Shown piece by piece: positions 52,011 through 60,554 of a stretch of DNA of 64,000 bases. The DNA is taken from contig DHQL01000007.1 of the NCBI GenBank assembly GCA_002408085.1, forward strand, positions 316,259 to 380,258, read 5' to 3'. Position 1 is the first letter of the stretch, and the number at the start of each line of letters is the position of its first letter. The position numbers were made by a program, and so were the translations under genes. Source of the DNA: Spirochaeta sp. UBA5339. GTDB taxonomy: Bacteria; Spirochaetota; Spirochaetia; DSM-2461. The notes beneath the pieces are model-generated. The model had not been told where the DNA came from, did no database searches, and saw nothing but the letters and a program-made list of their open reading frames with translations.

Positions 52011-53468
52011 ATGAAGGACGGAAAGGTGCTCTCTCATTTGGAATATATCATTATACTGGCTTACTATCTCTATGTTCTGGGGGCTACGGTCTATCTTATA
52101 CTGGACAACCGTGATCCCGCGGCAACCCTGGGCTGGGTTCTGCTGATAACCTTTGTACCTGTGGCGGGATTTATCGTTTATCTCTTTACCGGGAAGAACA
52201 GCCGTATCCACAGAAAACAGCTGAAGGCCTATCAGATGCCCGGTGAGGATTTTATCAGAAGGAACCACCCGGGTTATGAAGAAGACCACCGTCTGGGAAT
52301 GAAGAGCATCGAGGCAACAGATGCGGCAGGAGCCAAAAGCAGACTGGCCCGTATCCTCTACTCTTCCGCCGCCGCCCAGATCAGCACAAACAGCAGTGTC
52401 GAAATCATTCATAAGGGTGACCTGAAGTTCTCAGGCCTCCTCCGGGACATCGAGAATGCATCGGAATCGATCCATCTGGCCTATTATATCTGGTCAAAGG
52501 ATCCTGTTACCGAGGTGATCCGCAAGGCCCTCTTCAGAAAGGCCGCCCAGGGGGTGGAGGTCAGGATTCTGGTAGATGATTTCGGACGTTTCGGTCTGGG
52601 GGAGAGGACCAAGAGGCTCTACCGGAAAAACGGGATCAGGGTCCACAGCTACGCCCGCTTTCTCTCTCCCACAAAAATTCATTTTGTGAGCTACAGAAAC
52701 CACCGGAAGATAGCCGTAATCGACGGCAGAATTGCCTATACCGGGGGCATGAATATGTCCGAGAAGTATACCACCCTCTGGCGGGATACCCACCTGAGAA
52801 TCCGGGGGCATGGGGTGAGAACCCTGCAGCAGATATTTCTTGTGGATTGGCTCAATACGACGGGAGAGGAGCTCTCCTGCGAAAAATACTGCCCTGAAGC
52901 GGAAGGAGTCTTCGGGCGGAAACCCCTGCAGATAATCACTTCCGGGCCCATCTCCCAGTGGCCTTCTGTAAGAAAAATGTTCTTTGAGATGATAAGCAAT
53001 GCCCGCAGGAGCATCAGAATCCAGTCTCCCTTCTTTATTCCCGATCAGGGACTTCGGGAAGCCCTGGAGAACGCCGCCCTGTCCGGGGTGGAAGTGGATA
53101 TTATGATCTCCGGAAAGCTTCTGGACTCCCAGGTTCCCAACTGGGGCGCCGATACCTATTTCAGAAGTCTTCTTGAGGCAGGCTGCCGTATTCACCACTA
53201 CGGAAAGAGCCTTCTTCATGCCAAGACCATTACCATCGACGGAGACTATGGTGCCATAGGAACGGCCAACTTCGATGTCCGGAGTTTTGTTCTCAACTAT
53301 GAGCTGATGGTTGTCTATTACGACAGGGATATGGCCATAAATCTGGAGAGTACCTTTGCAGAGGATCTGACACACTGCCGTACACTGACCCTGGAAGAGC
53401 ATAAATCCCAGAAAATCTGGATTCGTTTCCGGAATTCCCTGGCCCGCCTTTTCTCTCCCCTTATGTAA
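52011..53468 (+). CDS. cls: Cardiolipin synthase (two-PLD-domain type)
   Basis: A 485-residue inner-membrane enzyme joining two phosphatidylglycerols to cardiolipin and glycerol. Two N-terminal membrane segments (IIILAYYLYVLGATVYLIL, WVLLITFVPVAGFIVYLF) with the conserved RDPAATLGW between them, then two HKD motifs: H-R-K-I-A-V-I-D (NHRKIAVIDGRIAYTGGMN) and H-A-K-T-I-T-I-D (LLHAKTITIDGDYGAIGTAN). ATG 52011 is used; GTG 52026, with AAGGA at 52014-52018, is an equally plausible start 5 codons later. It converges with the AraC gene, overlapping by 8 bases. Confidence 0.92.
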   Translation: MKDGKVLSHLEYIIILAYYLYVLGATVYLILDNRDPAATLGWVLLITFVPVAGFIVYLFTGKNSRIHRKQLKAYQMPGEDFIRRNHPGYEEDHRLGMKSIEATDAAGAKSRLARILYSSAAAQISTNSSVEIIHKGDLKFSGLLRDIENASESIHLAYYIWSKDPVTEVIRKALFRKAAQGVEVRILVDDFGRFGLGERTKRLYRKNGIRVHSYARFLSPTKIHFVSYRNHRKIAVIDGRIAYTGGMNMSEKYTTLWRDTHLRIRGHGVRTLQQIFLVDWLNTTGEELSCEKYCPEAEGVFGRKPLQIITSGPISQWPSVRKMFFEMISNARRSIRIQSPFFIPDQGLREALENAALSGVEVDIMISGKLLDSQVPNWGADTYFRSLLEAGCRIHHYGKSLLHAKTITIDGDYGAIGTANFDVRSFVLNYELMVVYYDRDMAINLESTFAEDLTHCRTLTLEEHKSQKIWIRFRNSLARLFSPLM

Positions 53469-54357
53469 GATCGCCGGGCTGTTCGGATTTTCTGAAGGCC
53501 GCCGGGGTTGCACCCTTTATACGGCGGAAGCTGCGGATATAGTAGTTGACGCTGCTGAAGCCGCACTCCTCGGCAATGGACGCCAGTGAGAGGTTCCTGT
53601 TTTTCATCAGCTCTACCGAGCGGCCTATCCGGAAGAAGTTCAGATACTCCACGGGTGTCATATGAACTGTTTCGGTAAAGACCCTGGTAAAGTGGCCGGA
53701 ACTGAAGCCGGAGACCCCGGCCAGTTCCTTCAGGCTGATTCGTCTCTGGTAGTTACTCTGAATATACCCCAGCACCTCTTTAACAGCATTCTCCCTGCTG
53801 CTTCCCGACTCCGGCAGCTCCTGAACCGGCAGTCTGCGGCGGAGTACCCTGTTCAGACAGAGAAAAATCTGAAGCAGGCGAATTTTAACCTGCAGCTCCC
53901 GATGCTCTTCCTTTTCCGTAAAGCCGGAATAGAGCTCTTTTATTTTTCTCAGCAGTACCTCCTCTTCCGGGTTCTCTCCGGTAATCAGGGGATTCATATA
54001 CTTCAGGCCCTTCAGTACCGGATCGATCTGCTTCTGCTGGATAAGGTCCTTTCCGGCGCTCCTGATCAGATCGGGGCTGAAGACGGAGGCTTCAAAGGAG
54101 CAGTTCCTTCCCGGCAGGGTCCGTCCGCTGTGGAGGCAGCCGCTGTGGATTATCAGTGCCTGACCCCGACGGACCTCGTAGAAGTCGTCTCCAAGATGGA
54201 AGATTCCCCCTCCGTCGGTGATCATCAGAAACTCTACCTCCGAGTGCCAGTGGCAGTCCAGAATGATCCTGTCCGCATCAAAATCCATTCTGTAGGCGGC
54301 ATAATGAAAGAGACTGTCTCCGTGTTTTTTAGCTTCAAGATCAAAAAGCTTATTCAT
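53461..54357 (-). CDS. AraC family transcriptional regulator with cupin domain
   Basis: A 298-residue regulator. N-terminal cupin (about 35-95: LDCHWHSEVEFLMITDGGG, FYEVRRGQALIIHSGCLHSG) for sugar sensing; C-terminal double HTH (ISLKELAGVSGFSSGHFTRVF and SIAEECGFSSVNYYIRSFRRIKGATP). It is divergent from the alpha-xylosidase gene across 107 bases that include ACAAC-N9-GTTGT (54404-54422), so it probably controls that gene. The 3' end overlaps the cardiolipin synthase gene. Confidence 0.9.
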   Translation of the reverse strand: MNKLFDLEAKKHGDSLFHYAAYRMDFDADRIILDCHWHSEVEFLMITDGGGIFHLGDDFYEVRRGQALIIHSGCLHSGRTLPGRNCSFEASVFSPDLIRSAGKDLIQQKQIDPVLKGLKYMNPLITGENPEEEVLLRKIKELYSGFTEKEEHRELQVKIRLLQIFLCLNRVLRRRLPVQELPESGSSRENAVKEVLGYIQSNYQRRISLKELAGVSGFSSGHFTRVFTETVHMTPVEYLNFFRIGRSVELMKNRNLSLASIAEECGFSSVNYYIRSFRRIKGATPAAFRKSEQPGDLT

Positions 54358-54464
54358 ATGTACCTTTGTATATCATAATTGTGCTATTAAAAAGCATTTT
54401 TGGACAACATCGGAACAGTTGTTGATAATATTATGCCATTATATCTGTTGGAGGATGTTTTACT

Positions 54465-56735
54465 ATGAAATTTTCAAATGGTTTCTGGCTGCTTCAGGAT
54501 GATGTGACTCTTACCAGTCCCATGGAGGTCAGAGATGTCAGGAAGCAGGACAAGGGCCTTACACTATATGGACCCGCAAAGAAGATTGAGACCAGGGGAG
54601 ATACTCTTAATCTGCCCCAGATAACAATAGAGCTTTCGGCTCCCGCAAAGAATGTGATCAAGGTCAGAATGTTTCATTTTGACGGAGACGCTCCCGCCCG
54701 GCCCCAGTTCATCCTCAGAGATGACGGTTATGATGGCGCTGTGGCGGAGTATGATGAGAAGAGTGTTACTTTCCGCTCGGGTGATCTGGCCTTTGAGATA
54801 AGGGACCGTGGAACATGGAACCCGGTTTTCACCTGGAAGGGTTCTGTTATTACCGGAAGCCAGAGGAAGTCCGCAGGTTATATCAAAAAGGATGACGGCT
54901 CCGCCTTCTTCAGGGAACAGCTGGATCTGGATGTGGATGAGACCATCTACGGACTGGGCGAACGCTTTACTCCCTTTGTCAAGAACGGTCAGGTTGTGGA
55001 TATCTGGAACGAGGACGGAGGAACCAGCAGCGAGCAGGCCTACAAGAGCATTCCCTTCTACCTTTCCAGCAAGGGCTACGGCGTTCTTGTGAACAATCCC
55101 GGAAAGGTCTCCTTTGAGGTGGCCTCTGAAGCGGTTTCAAGGGTTCAGTTCTCCGTTCCCGGCGAGGAGCTGGAGTACTTTATTATCGGCGGTGACTCTC
55201 CTAAAGAGGCCCTTTCAGGCTATACCGCCTTAAGCGGCCGTCCCGCACTGCCTCCCGCCTGGTCCTTCGGACTCTGGCTGACCACCTCCTTTACAACAAG
55301 CTATGACGAAGATACGGTCAACTCCTTTATCGACGGCATGGCAGACAGGGATATTCCCCTTCAGGTCTTCCACTTTGACTGCTACTGGATGAAGGAATTT
55401 CAATGGTGCGACTTCCAGTGGGACCCCGATGTCTTTCCGGACCCCGAAGGAATGCTGGCCCGTCTGAAGAAGAAGGGCCTCCACACCTGTCTCTGGATCA
55501 ACCCCTATATTGCCCGGAAGTCGGTTCTCTTCGATGAGGGGAAGGAGAAGGGATACCTAGTCAGGAAACCCGACGGGGGAGTCTGGCAGTGGGATATGTG
55601 GCAGGCCGGCATGGCACTGGTGGACTTCACCAATCCCGATGCGGTCATGTGGTTTCAGAGCAAACTGAGACCTCTGCTGGAACAGGGGGCTGACTGCTTC
55701 AAGACAGACTTCGGCGAGAGAATCCCTGTGGATGTCTGCTGGCATGACGGCTCAGACCCTGAACGAATGCACAACTACTACACCCAGCTCTACAACAAGG
55801 CGGTCTTCGATCTCCTTGAGGAGGTACGCGGAAAGGGCGAGGCCGCCCTCTTTGCCCGCTCTGCCACCGTGGGGGGACAGCAGCTCCCCGTACACTGGGG
55901 GGGCGACTGCAGCGCCAGTTACGCCTCCATGGCAGAATCCCTCAGGGGAGGTCTCTCTCTCTGTATGTCGGGCTTCGGTTTCTGGAGCCACGATATCGGC
56001 GGGTTCGAGCAGACCGCTACCCCCGACCTCTACAAGCGCTGGGCGGCCTTCGGTCTTCTCTCCACCCACAGCCGCCTTCACGGCAGCGAGTCCTACAGGG
56101 TACCCTGGAACTTCGATGATGAGGCCTGTGATGTTCTGCGCTACTTTACAAAGCTCAAAAACTCACTGATGCCCTATCTCTTTTCCTCCGCCTGTGAGAC
56201 CTCCGAGACCGGAGTGCCCATGATGCGGCCCATGATTCTCGAGTATCCCGAAGATCCGACATGCGCCTGGCTGGACAAGCAGTATATGCTGGGTGAGAGT
56301 CTTCTTGTTGCACCCATCTTCAATGACCGGGGACAGGCAAGCTACTATCTTCCCGAAGGTGTCTGGTTCAGTCTCATCGACGGTTCCGGGAAAGAGGGGG
56401 GACGCTGGTATAAAGAGGACCACAGTTATATGAGCATTCCCCTCTACGCCCGCTTCGGAAGCATTGTTGCCCGGGGACAGGAGGACCGTGCCGACTACGA
56501 CTACACAAAAGGACTCACCCTGGAGATCTACGGTATTGAAGAGGGAGAGGTCCTTTCCACTGAGCTGCGAGACGGTAAGGGGTCTATGGCTGTGACCGTA
56601 AGCGCCGAAAGAAAGGGCTCCGAGGTTCTGGTCCGCGCCGACGGTGCCTCCGGTGATTTTACTGTCCGTATTTTCCGTCAGGGCAGCGATGCTGTGGAAG
56701 CTTCTGGAAGGGGAGAGGTCAGAGTCTCACTTTAG
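54465..56735 (+). CDS. yicI: GH31 alpha-xylosidase (YicI-type)
   Basis: A 756-residue GH31 enzyme. The (beta/alpha)8 core has the nucleophile D415 in FKTDFGERIP and the acid/base D481 in HWGGDC, nearly the same numbers as E. coli YicI (416 and 482); N-terminal beta-sandwich and C-terminal beta domains are complete. FDCYWMKEFQWCDFQWD and GFGFWSHDIGGFE are typical of xylosidase-type members. It releases alpha-xylose from xyloglucan oligosaccharides such as isoprimeverose. No signal peptide: cytoplasmic. TTGGAGGA precedes ATG. Regulated by the divergent AraC protein, as inference. Confidence 0.93.
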   Translation: MKFSNGFWLLQDDVTLTSPMEVRDVRKQDKGLTLYGPAKKIETRGDTLNLPQITIELSAPAKNVIKVRMFHFDGDAPARPQFILRDDGYDGAVAEYDEKSVTFRSGDLAFEIRDRGTWNPVFTWKGSVITGSQRKSAGYIKKDDGSAFFREQLDLDVDETIYGLGERFTPFVKNGQVVDIWNEDGGTSSEQAYKSIPFYLSSKGYGVLVNNPGKVSFEVASEAVSRVQFSVPGEELEYFIIGGDSPKEALSGYTALSGRPALPPAWSFGLWLTTSFTTSYDEDTVNSFIDGMADRDIPLQVFHFDCYWMKEFQWCDFQWDPDVFPDPEGMLARLKKKGLHTCLWINPYIARKSVLFDEGKEKGYLVRKPDGGVWQWDMWQAGMALVDFTNPDAVMWFQSKLRPLLEQGADCFKTDFGERIPVDVCWHDGSDPERMHNYYTQLYNKAVFDLLEEVRGKGEAALFARSATVGGQQLPVHWGGDCSASYASMAESLRGGLSLCMSGFGFWSHDIGGFEQTATPDLYKRWAAFGLLSTHSRLHGSESYRVPWNFDDEACDVLRYFTKLKNSLMPYLFSSACETSETGVPMMRPMILEYPEDPTCAWLDKQYMLGESLLVAPIFNDRGQASYYLPEGVWFSLIDGSGKEGGRWYKEDHSYMSIPLYARFGSIVARGQEDRADYDYTKGLTLEIYGIEEGEVLSTELRDGKGSMAVTVSAERKGSEVLVRADGASGDFTVRIFRQGSDAVEASGRGEVRVSL

Positions 56736-56826
56736 TACTGCAGCAGAATCCTTATCTTGAGGTTTTTTCAGGCTGTCCGCCGGTCCTTCGGGGCCGGTGT
56801 TTACGGAGCTGCCGCCGAGAGGCCGG

Positions 56827-57273
56827 CTACTCCCGCCGGGGCATATGGCTGTGAAGAAGCCTCAGGAGTTCAATTCCCGATGTCTCGTCAAAGTCGGAGC
56901 TGCAGATCAGCTCCCGGGGAACATGGGCGGCCCTCTTTTTAAGCTCTCTGCCCTCAGAGGTCAGGGTGATGGTCACCCTTCGCTCGTCACCGCTGTCTCT
57001 CTTCCTTGTGATATAACCGATGGATTCCAGCTTCTTTAGAAGGGGAGTGAGGGTTCCCGAGTCCAGATAGAGTCTTTTCCCCAGTTCTCTGACGCTGATA
57101 TCGTCTCTCTCCCAGAGGGCCATCATTGTAATGTAGCCTGTGTAGGTCAGGTTCAGAGGATCAAGGAGGGGTTTGTACTTCCTGATTATCTCCTTGGAAC
57201 TCACATAGAGAGCAAAGCAGATCTGATTGTCCAGTTTCAGAATTTCATCATCACTAATTTCATCTATGTTCAT
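56827..57273 (-). CDS. OhrR-like MarR family peroxide-responsive regulator
   Basis: A 148-residue winged-helix repressor. ATG 57273 with GAGGA is preferred to TTG 57285. Cys19 in LDNQICFALYVSS aligns with the reactive cysteine of OhrR (C15 in B. subtilis), followed by IIRKYKPLLDPLNLTYTGYI. The HTH and wing are LGKRLYLDSGTLTPLLKKLESIGYITRKRDSGDERR. C82 or other distal Cys of two-Cys OhrR is not obvious apart from one at the C-terminal third, so the sensing mode is uncertain. Divergent from glutathione peroxidase with operator-like repeats between them. Confidence 0.88.
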   Translation of the reverse strand: MNIDEISDDEILKLDNQICFALYVSSKEIIRKYKPLLDPLNLTYTGYITMMALWERDDISVRELGKRLYLDSGTLTPLLKKLESIGYITRKRDSGDERRVTITLTSEGRELKKRAAHVPRELICSSDFDETSGIELLRLLHSHMPRRE

Positions 57274-57304
57274 GCCGGTCCTCAATAATCAATTATACAA
57301 TAAA

Positions 57305-57319
57305 ATTATGCGCAGTTAA
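57305..57319. promoter_or_regulatory. Operator-like site near the OhrR-like gene
   Basis: ATTATGCGCAGTTAA matches the site at 57375 (ATTGTGCACAATTAA) at 12 of 15 positions. It lies about 32 bases upstream of the regulator's ATG, consistent with autorepression. Confidence 0.5.
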
Positions 57320-57343
57320 GATCCCTTTAGTCAATTCAGGATC

Positions 57344-57371
57344 TTGACCTCAAATAATGGTTGTGTAAAAT
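57344..57371 (+). promoter_or_regulatory. Promoter of glutathione peroxidase
   Basis: TTGACC (57344-57349) and TAAAAT (57366-57371), 16-bp spacer, leader of about 30 bases to ATG 57407. Confidence 0.55.
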
Positions 57372-57374
57372 AAT

Positions 57375-57386
57375 ATTGTGCACAAT
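57375..57386. promoter_or_regulatory. Palindromic operator over the glutathione peroxidase start site
   Basis: ATTGTG-CACAAT is a perfect 12-bp palindrome 3 bases after the -10 box. Binding of the divergently encoded OhrR-like protein here would block transcription. Confidence 0.62.
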
Positions 57387-57406
57387 TAAAATAAAGAGGT
57401 AATCCA

Positions 57407-57880
57407 ATGATTTACAATTTCAAGGTTAAAGATTCAAAGGGCGGGATTGTATCCCTTTCCGACTACAGAGGAAAGCTTATGCTTATCGTCAACACCGCCA
57501 CAGGCTGCGGATTCACTCCCCAATACAAGGGACTTCAGAAGCTCTACTCCGGCTACAGGGATAAGGGACTGGAAATTCTTGACTTCCCCTGCAACCAGTT
57601 CGGGAACCAGGCTCCCGGAAGCGATCAGGAGATCACCGATTTCTGTGTAGGACGTTTTGCAGTAGACTTCAAAATCTTTTCAAAAATTGATGTAAACGGC
57701 AGCAGTGAAGAGCCTCTGTTCCGCTATCTCAAACGGGAGAAACCGGGTCTTATGGGAGGAGCCATCAAGTGGAATTTCACCAAATTCCTGGTAGACCGTG
57801 ACGGCAGGGTTATCAAACGCTATGCACCCATGGTTACCCCCGAAAAGATCGAAAGTGATATTGTTTCCCTCCTGAGCTGA
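57407..57880 (+). CDS. Glutathione peroxidase family thiol peroxidase (Cys type)
   Basis: A 157-residue thioredoxin-fold peroxidase. Active-site C34 (NTATGCGFTPQY), Q64 (FPCNQFGNQAPG) and W122-N123 (IKWNFTKF) give the complete family tetrad. It uses Cys, not Sec. C62 and C80 are candidates for a resolving cysteine, so it is probably thioredoxin-dependent like other bacterial members. It reduces H2O2 and lipid hydroperoxides in the cytoplasm. AAGAGG precedes ATG. Expression probably follows peroxide through the divergent OhrR-like regulator. Confidence 0.92.
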   Translation: MIYNFKVKDSKGGIVSLSDYRGKLMLIVNTATGCGFTPQYKGLQKLYSGYRDKGLEILDFPCNQFGNQAPGSDQEITDFCVGRFAVDFKIFSKIDVNGSSEEPLFRYLKREKPGLMGGAIKWNFTKFLVDRDGRVIKRYAPMVTPEKIESDIVSLLS

Positions 57881-57981
57881 AAGGAAAAGATAAAAATGTT
57901 GCGAATAACCGGGTCTGCCTTTAGAATTTGAAGCAGGAAGCCCCACCTGGGACTGCTTGAACTTTTCTTTAGGAGGCACTT

Positions 57982-58626
57982 ATGCAGGTTTCAAAGAGAA
58001 TGACGGGAAACCCGGTTACCGTATCACCGGATACCCCTGTTTCTGATGCCAGGGTCAAAATGAAGAGGGAGAATATTCACAGACTTCCTGTCATAGATAA
58101 AAACGGCCATCTAATCGGAATCGTAACGGAAAAAGATATACTCTATGCTTCACCCTCACCGGCCACCTCTCTGGATGTATACGAGATCCACAGCCTGATG
58201 GGCAAACTTGAGGTTCACTCGGTTATGACTAAAGACGTTATCACAGTCGGTCCCGATACACCTCTGGAGGATGCCGCAAGAATCCTGGCAGACAACAATA
58301 TCGGAGGGCTTCCCGTTGTAGAAAACAGTATTCTTGTAGGGATCATTACCGAGTCCGATCTCTTCAGGGTGTTTGTGGAGCTCTTCGGGGCCAGGGAGAA
58401 GGGCATACGCCTTACGGTTCTGATGCCCGAGAAACGGGGAGAACTGGCTGATCTGTCCAAGGCCATTGCCGATGCAGGAGGGGATATCGTCTCTTTCGGC
58501 AATATGCTTGGTGAAAACGCCACAAACCGCTACGCCATTATCAAAATCAAGAACCTGAGTGAGAAGGAGATCATCAAGGCCATACAGCCCTTTACCGAGC
58601 GGATTGCCGACGTCAGGGAGATCTGA
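57982..58626 (+). CDS. CBS-pair plus ACT domain protein
   Basis: A 214-residue cytoplasmic protein. Two CBS motifs (about 1-60: MTGNPVTVSPDTPVSDA; about 75-130: VMTKDVITVGPDTPLEDAARILADNNIGGLPVV) bind adenine nucleotides, and an ACT-like C-terminal domain (about 140-214, RLTVLMPEKRGELADLSKAIADAGGDIVSF) may bind an amino acid or small ligand. This layout is widespread (AcuB-like) and its targets are mostly unknown. AGGAGG precedes ATG. It is the last gene before a terminator, 101 bases after glutathione peroxidase. Confidence 0.88.
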   Translation: MQVSKRMTGNPVTVSPDTPVSDARVKMKRENIHRLPVIDKNGHLIGIVTEKDILYASPSPATSLDVYEIHSLMGKLEVHSVMTKDVITVGPDTPLEDAARILADNNIGGLPVVENSILVGIITESDLFRVFVELFGAREKGIRLTVLMPEKRGELADLSKAIADAGGDIVSFGNMLGENATNRYAIIKIKNLSEKEIIKAIQPFTERIADVREI

Positions 58627-58654
58627 TTTTCTTCTACCGGCGGATAGAAATCAT

Positions 58655-58692
58655 GCCTTTATCCCTTTTCTTTCGGGATAAGGGCTTTTTTT
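58655..58692 (+). terminator. Intrinsic terminator after the CBS-ACT gene
   Basis: GCCTTTATCCC (58655-58665) pairs with GGGATAAGGGC (58675-58685; two G-T pairs) and is followed by seven T. Confidence 0.88.
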
Positions 58693-58765
58693 ATATTATT
58701 TCTCAAGACCATAAAGATTTTAAGAAATAATCGCCCCGATGATCACTATTTCGGTGAAATCAAAA

Positions 58766-58794
58766 TTGTATCTCTCATCCGAAAGTACTAGAAT
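58766..58794 (+). promoter_or_regulatory. Promoter of the EIIA-antiporter-PII-like operon
   Basis: TTGTAT (58766-58771), 17-bp spacer, TAGAAT (58789-58794). Leader about 68 bases to ATG 58869. Confidence 0.5.
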
Positions 58795-58868
58795 GGCATG
58801 AGTTTTTGATTATTTTTACGTTTTCCTTACAACTTTCTGACAGGGAATTCGAATGCAGGAGGCAGAGC

Positions 58869-59321
58869 ATGTATGAAATAGATTCCTATATGGACAGTCA
58901 GAGTATATGTTATTCAAAGAGCAGCAGAAAAGAGCAGCTTCTGGATGAGCTGGTAGAACTGAGCTACAAGAACGGCAAGATCAAGGATCTTGAAGGATTC
59001 AGAAAAGCCATTCAGGACAGAGAGAAGATTATCAGTACCGGAATCGGCCTGGGAATCGCCGTTCCCCACGCAAAGCTGGCTGGAATCGATGAGTTTTTTA
59101 TTACTGTCGGTCTTCCCGAAAAGCCTGTGGAGTGGGAGTCCATCGACGATGAGCCCGTTTCCTTTGTCTTTATGATCGGAGGTCCCGCGGACAGACAGAA
59201 CGACTACCTGGGGATTCTCTCCAAGCTGGTCCTCTTCTCGAAGAATGAAGCCAGGAGATCAGCCATGCTGAGCGCCTCATCTCCCGAAGAAGTCATCAGA
59301 CAGTTCGTATCAAAGGACTAA
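58869..59321 (+). CDS. PTS EIIA type 2 (PtsN/fructose-like) domain protein
   Basis: A 150-residue single-domain EIIA. The histidine is H67 (GIGLGIAVPHAKLAG); KPVEWESIDDEPVSFVFMIGGP is also typical. No EIIB or EIIC is encoded nearby, so this is likely a regulatory EIIA (PtsN-like), whose phosphorylation state signals carbon or nitrogen status. ATG 58869 with AGGAGG is chosen over the longer frame from 58806. It resembles the N-terminal domain of the diadenylate cyclase fusion at the left of the window. Its operon partner is a cation/proton antiporter 5 bases downstream. Confidence 0.88.
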   Translation: MYEIDSYMDSQSICYSKSSRKEQLLDELVELSYKNGKIKDLEGFRKAIQDREKIISTGIGLGIAVPHAKLAGIDEFFITVGLPEKPVEWESIDDEPVSFVFMIGGPADRQNDYLGILSKLVLFSKNEARRSAMLSASSPEEVIRQFVSKD

Positions 59322-59326
59322 AGCCC

Positions 59327-60544
59327 ATGGAGATACCCGTATTTCTCTATCTGGGACTTATCTTCCTGGCGGCCCTGATCGCCAAAAAGACAACTGAGCA
59401 GTTCAAGATTCCCGAAGTTACCGGATATGTGCTGGCCGGGGTTGCCCTTGGAGTCTCCCTCTTCGGTATACTCAACGATACGGTGGTGGAGGACCTTTCC
59501 GCCCTCAGTACCGTGGCCCTGGGAATCATCGCCTTTATAATCGGAGTGGAACTCCGCCTGGATGTTATTAAGAAGCTGGGCAGATCGGTTCTGCTTATCG
59601 TGATCTTCGAGTGTCTTGGCGCCTTTGCCATCGTCTATACGGTGCTGATGCTGGTCTTTCCCGGGAATCCCAGCCAGTCCCTTCTTCTGGCTTCGGTTGC
59701 TTCGGCCACGGCACCAGCGGCGACCATCGCTGTTATCAAACAGTACCGGGCGAAGGGTCCCCTTACATCGACAATTATTGCCGTAGTAGGTATCGATGAT
59801 GCCATGGCCCTGATTATCTATGTATTTGCCTCGAGCATCGTTAAGGCTCAGCTTACAGGGGGAGAGGCCCATTTTATCTCCATTATCGGAGCAACCCTCC
59901 TCTCAATTGCCGAGTCCCTGGCCCTGGGAGCCTTCAGCGCCTTTCTCTTTAAACAGGTACTGGTGCGGCTCAGGGGGAATGAGTATGTTCTCCTCTTTCT
60001 GGCAGCTGTGATAATGGCCCTTCTGGGCTTAAGCGAGATGCTCGGAGTCAGTGAGCTTCTCTCCATAATGACCTTCGGCTGTGTTCTGGTGAATATCTCT
60101 CCGGCCATCGCCAAAAAGGGAACCGTCAATATAGAAAACTACTCTCCCGTCTTTCTGGCGGCCTTCTTTATTCTGGGGGGTGCCCACCTCAACCTGAGAC
60201 TCCTGGGACAGATCGGCGTTATGGGACTTATCTACTTCGCCGCCCGTGCCGTCGGCAAGATGGGAGGAGCATCCCTGGGGGCGGTGCTGGGTAAGGCTCA
60301 GCCTCAGGTGAAGAAGTTTATAGGTTTTACCCTGCTGCCCCAGGTCGGTGTGGCCCTTGCTCTGGCCCTGTCCATCAGCAAGGAGTTTACAAAGCCAGTC
60401 TACGGAAGCGCCGGTATGGAGATGGCGACCACCATTATCAATATCCTGCTCTTTACAACCATAATTACCGAGATTATCGGCCCCCTTCTGACCCGTTTTG
60501 CCCTCCACAGGGCTGGCGAAGCGGCACCGGAACTTAATGATTGA
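59327..60544 (+). CDS. CPA2-type cation/proton antiporter (Kef/NapA-like), membrane domain only
   Basis: A 405-residue inner-membrane protein with about twelve hydrophobic segments. Kef/CPA2 features: EVTGYVLAGVALG, GIIAFIIGVELRLDV, SVASATAPAATIAVIKQYRAKGPL and VGIDDAMALIIYVF, where the acidic pair is the transport centre. There is no C-terminal RCK/TrkA domain, so regulation must come from outside, possibly from the EIIA and PII-like proteins encoded on either side. It exchanges Na+ or K+ for H+. The stop overlaps nothing, but the next ATG is 10 bases away. Confidence 0.9.
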   Translation: MEIPVFLYLGLIFLAALIAKKTTEQFKIPEVTGYVLAGVALGVSLFGILNDTVVEDLSALSTVALGIIAFIIGVELRLDVIKKLGRSVLLIVIFECLGAFAIVYTVLMLVFPGNPSQSLLLASVASATAPAATIAVIKQYRAKGPLTSTIIAVVGIDDAMALIIYVFASSIVKAQLTGGEAHFISIIGATLLSIAESLALGAFSAFLFKQVLVRLRGNEYVLLFLAAVIMALLGLSEMLGVSELLSIMTFGCVLVNISPAIAKKGTVNIENYSPVFLAAFFILGGAHLNLRLLGQIGVMGLIYFAARAVGKMGGASLGAVLGKAQPQVKKFIGFTLLPQVGVALALALSISKEFTKPVYGSAGMEMATTIINILLFTTIITEIIGPLLTRFALHRAGEAAPELND

Positions 60545-60554
60545 GGAGAATAGA

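Noticed and set aside
57407..57880. Selenocysteine glutathione peroxidase
   Set aside because: Active-site codon is TGC (Cys34), not TGA.
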